From Actinoplanes lobatus (GTDB lineage Bacteria; Actinomycetota; Actinomycetes; Mycobacteriales; Micromonosporaceae), in contig NZ_JACHNC010000001.1 of the NCBI RefSeq assembly GCF_014205215.1, positions 7,560,501 to 7,624,500 of the forward strand: a stretch of DNA of 64,000 nucleotides, read 5' to 3'. The translations under genes and the position numbers were made by a program. This document shows positions 63,452-64,000 of the stretch, in pieces (the first letter of the stretch is position 1; every line of letters begins with the position of its first letter). Below the pieces are notes generated by a model, which was not told where the DNA came from, did no database searches, and saw nothing but the letters and a program-made list of their open reading frames with translations.

Positions 63452-64000
63452 GGAAAAGTGACGGGGGTTTCGGTGCGGTGGGCGAGGCGGGCGAGCAGGC
63501 CCGCGAAGCCGAGGCCGAGGGTGGTCCAGAGGATGGTCTGGGTGCCGAGTGAGGTGATCCGGAAGTCCCACAGCAGGGTTGCGGGGAAGTCGGCGGGGAC
63601 CTCGTCGAAGGTGGGCAGGAGGGTGTAGGCGATGGTGACGACCACCAGGAGGGCGGCGGTGGCGGCGGTGGCGCGGGCCCAGGGGTGGGTTTGGGTGCGG
63701 GCCGCGAGGGCGGCGGCCCAGACGGCGGCGAGGCCGAGGGCGAGGGCGGCGAGGTAGGCGGCGGTGCGCTGGTCGATGGTGGCCGGGTCGCCGACGGCGG
63801 GTGGGTTGGGTGGGTATTTGAGGTAGGGCACCAGGACGATGCCGGTCCAGGCCGCTGCGGCGAGGCCGAGGGCGGCGGTGGTGTCGCCGGTGGTGTGCAG
63901 GCGGCGTCGCAGGACGGTGTAGGCGGTGGCGAGGATGCCGCCGAGTGCGATGCCGTAGAGGCCGGTGGCGAGGAACAGGCCGGGGCCGGACTGGACGTCG
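63448..64000 (-). CDS. cbtA: CbtA-family cobalt transporter (5' partial)
   Basis: The frame is open to the window edge, so the N-terminus is missing; about 184 residues are visible. Spans such as GLYGIALGGILATAYTVL, AAYLAALALGLAAVWAAALA and LLVVVTIAYTLLP, and the loop VPYLKYPPNPPAVGDPATID, are characteristic of CbtA, a predicted cobalt transporter. It normally sits with cbtB under a cobalamin riboswitch, which would lie beyond the edge. Coupled to the phosphatase gene downstream. Confidence 0.85.
   Translation of the reverse strand, partial: DVQSGPGLFLATGLYGIALGGILATAYTVLRRRLHTTGDTTAALGLAAAAWTGIVLVPYLKYPPNPPAVGDPATIDQRTAAYLAALALGLAAVWAAALAARTQTHPWARATAATAALLVVVTIAYTLLPTFDEVPADFPATLLWDFRITSLGTQTILWTTLGLGFAGLLARLAHRTETPVTFP

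Overview
High-GC (about 70% or more) actinobacterial DNA with many GTG and TTG starts, short intergenic gaps and ATGA/GTGA gene overlaps. A mycothiol-dependent-isomerase fold protein, an F420-type (DDN) nitroreductase, an XRE-DUF5753 regulator, paired ECF sigma modules and many STAND/TPR proteins fit a mycelial actinomycete. Micromonosporaceae (Actinoplanes-like) is my best inference, without a marker gene to prove it.

Layout. 0-9.7 kb: an AfsR-type STAND regulator (5' partial), a secreted beta-propeller, a truncated haemoglobin, a molybdenum pair (moeA and an orphan modA) with a truncated methyltransferase, a HAD hydrolase, a lipoprotein pair and an ALF-repeat secreted protein. 9.7-17.7 kb: the most unusual region. 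A caspase-like protein whose catalytic His is replaced by Tyr is divergent from an alpha/beta hydrolase, a 42-aa single-pass membrane peptide and a 1,209-aa STAND NTPase. The NTPase ends in 13 nearly identical 138-bp TPR units. An uncharacterised family (called family X here) has one full copy next to this locus, a 77-bp remnant directly upstream of the caspase, and a second full copy at 30.3 kb. This has the make-up of an effector/NTPase conflict system.

17.8-30.3 kb: sulfotransferase; a DrrAB-like ABC exporter with a divergent TetR and twin operators; a chemoreceptor; a methyltransferase; a TPR protein beside a short LexA-like repressor; and a hydrolase - sigma - anti-sigma - ABC ATPase - permease operon. 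30.3-39.4 kb: family X copy 2, a PH-like protein, a triple DUF1707-PQQ-propeller membrane protein, HIT and NUDIX enzymes, an FAD monooxygenase/TetR pair and a secreted peptidase-like hydrolase. 39.5-43 kb: a lower-GC island with a DUF6082 membrane protein, a complete IS701-family element (1,448 bp, 21-bp inverted repeats, CTAA target duplication) and a decayed IS630 transposase. 43-52 kb: regulators, GNAT, HEAT, DUF1152, esterase/TetR, LysR/EamA and a phosphotransferase. 52.1-55.4 kb: a persulfide-response cluster (CstR-like repressor, persulfide dioxygenase-rhodanese, rhodanese-membrane protein, TauE exporter) with two near-identical operators. 56-64 kb: a DDN-hemerythrin fusion, two tandem ECF sigma/membrane-partner modules, an MFS/MarR pair, GNAT, a histidine phosphatase and a 5'-partial CbtA.

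All positions were read by eye. Family names rest on motif recognition, not database searches.
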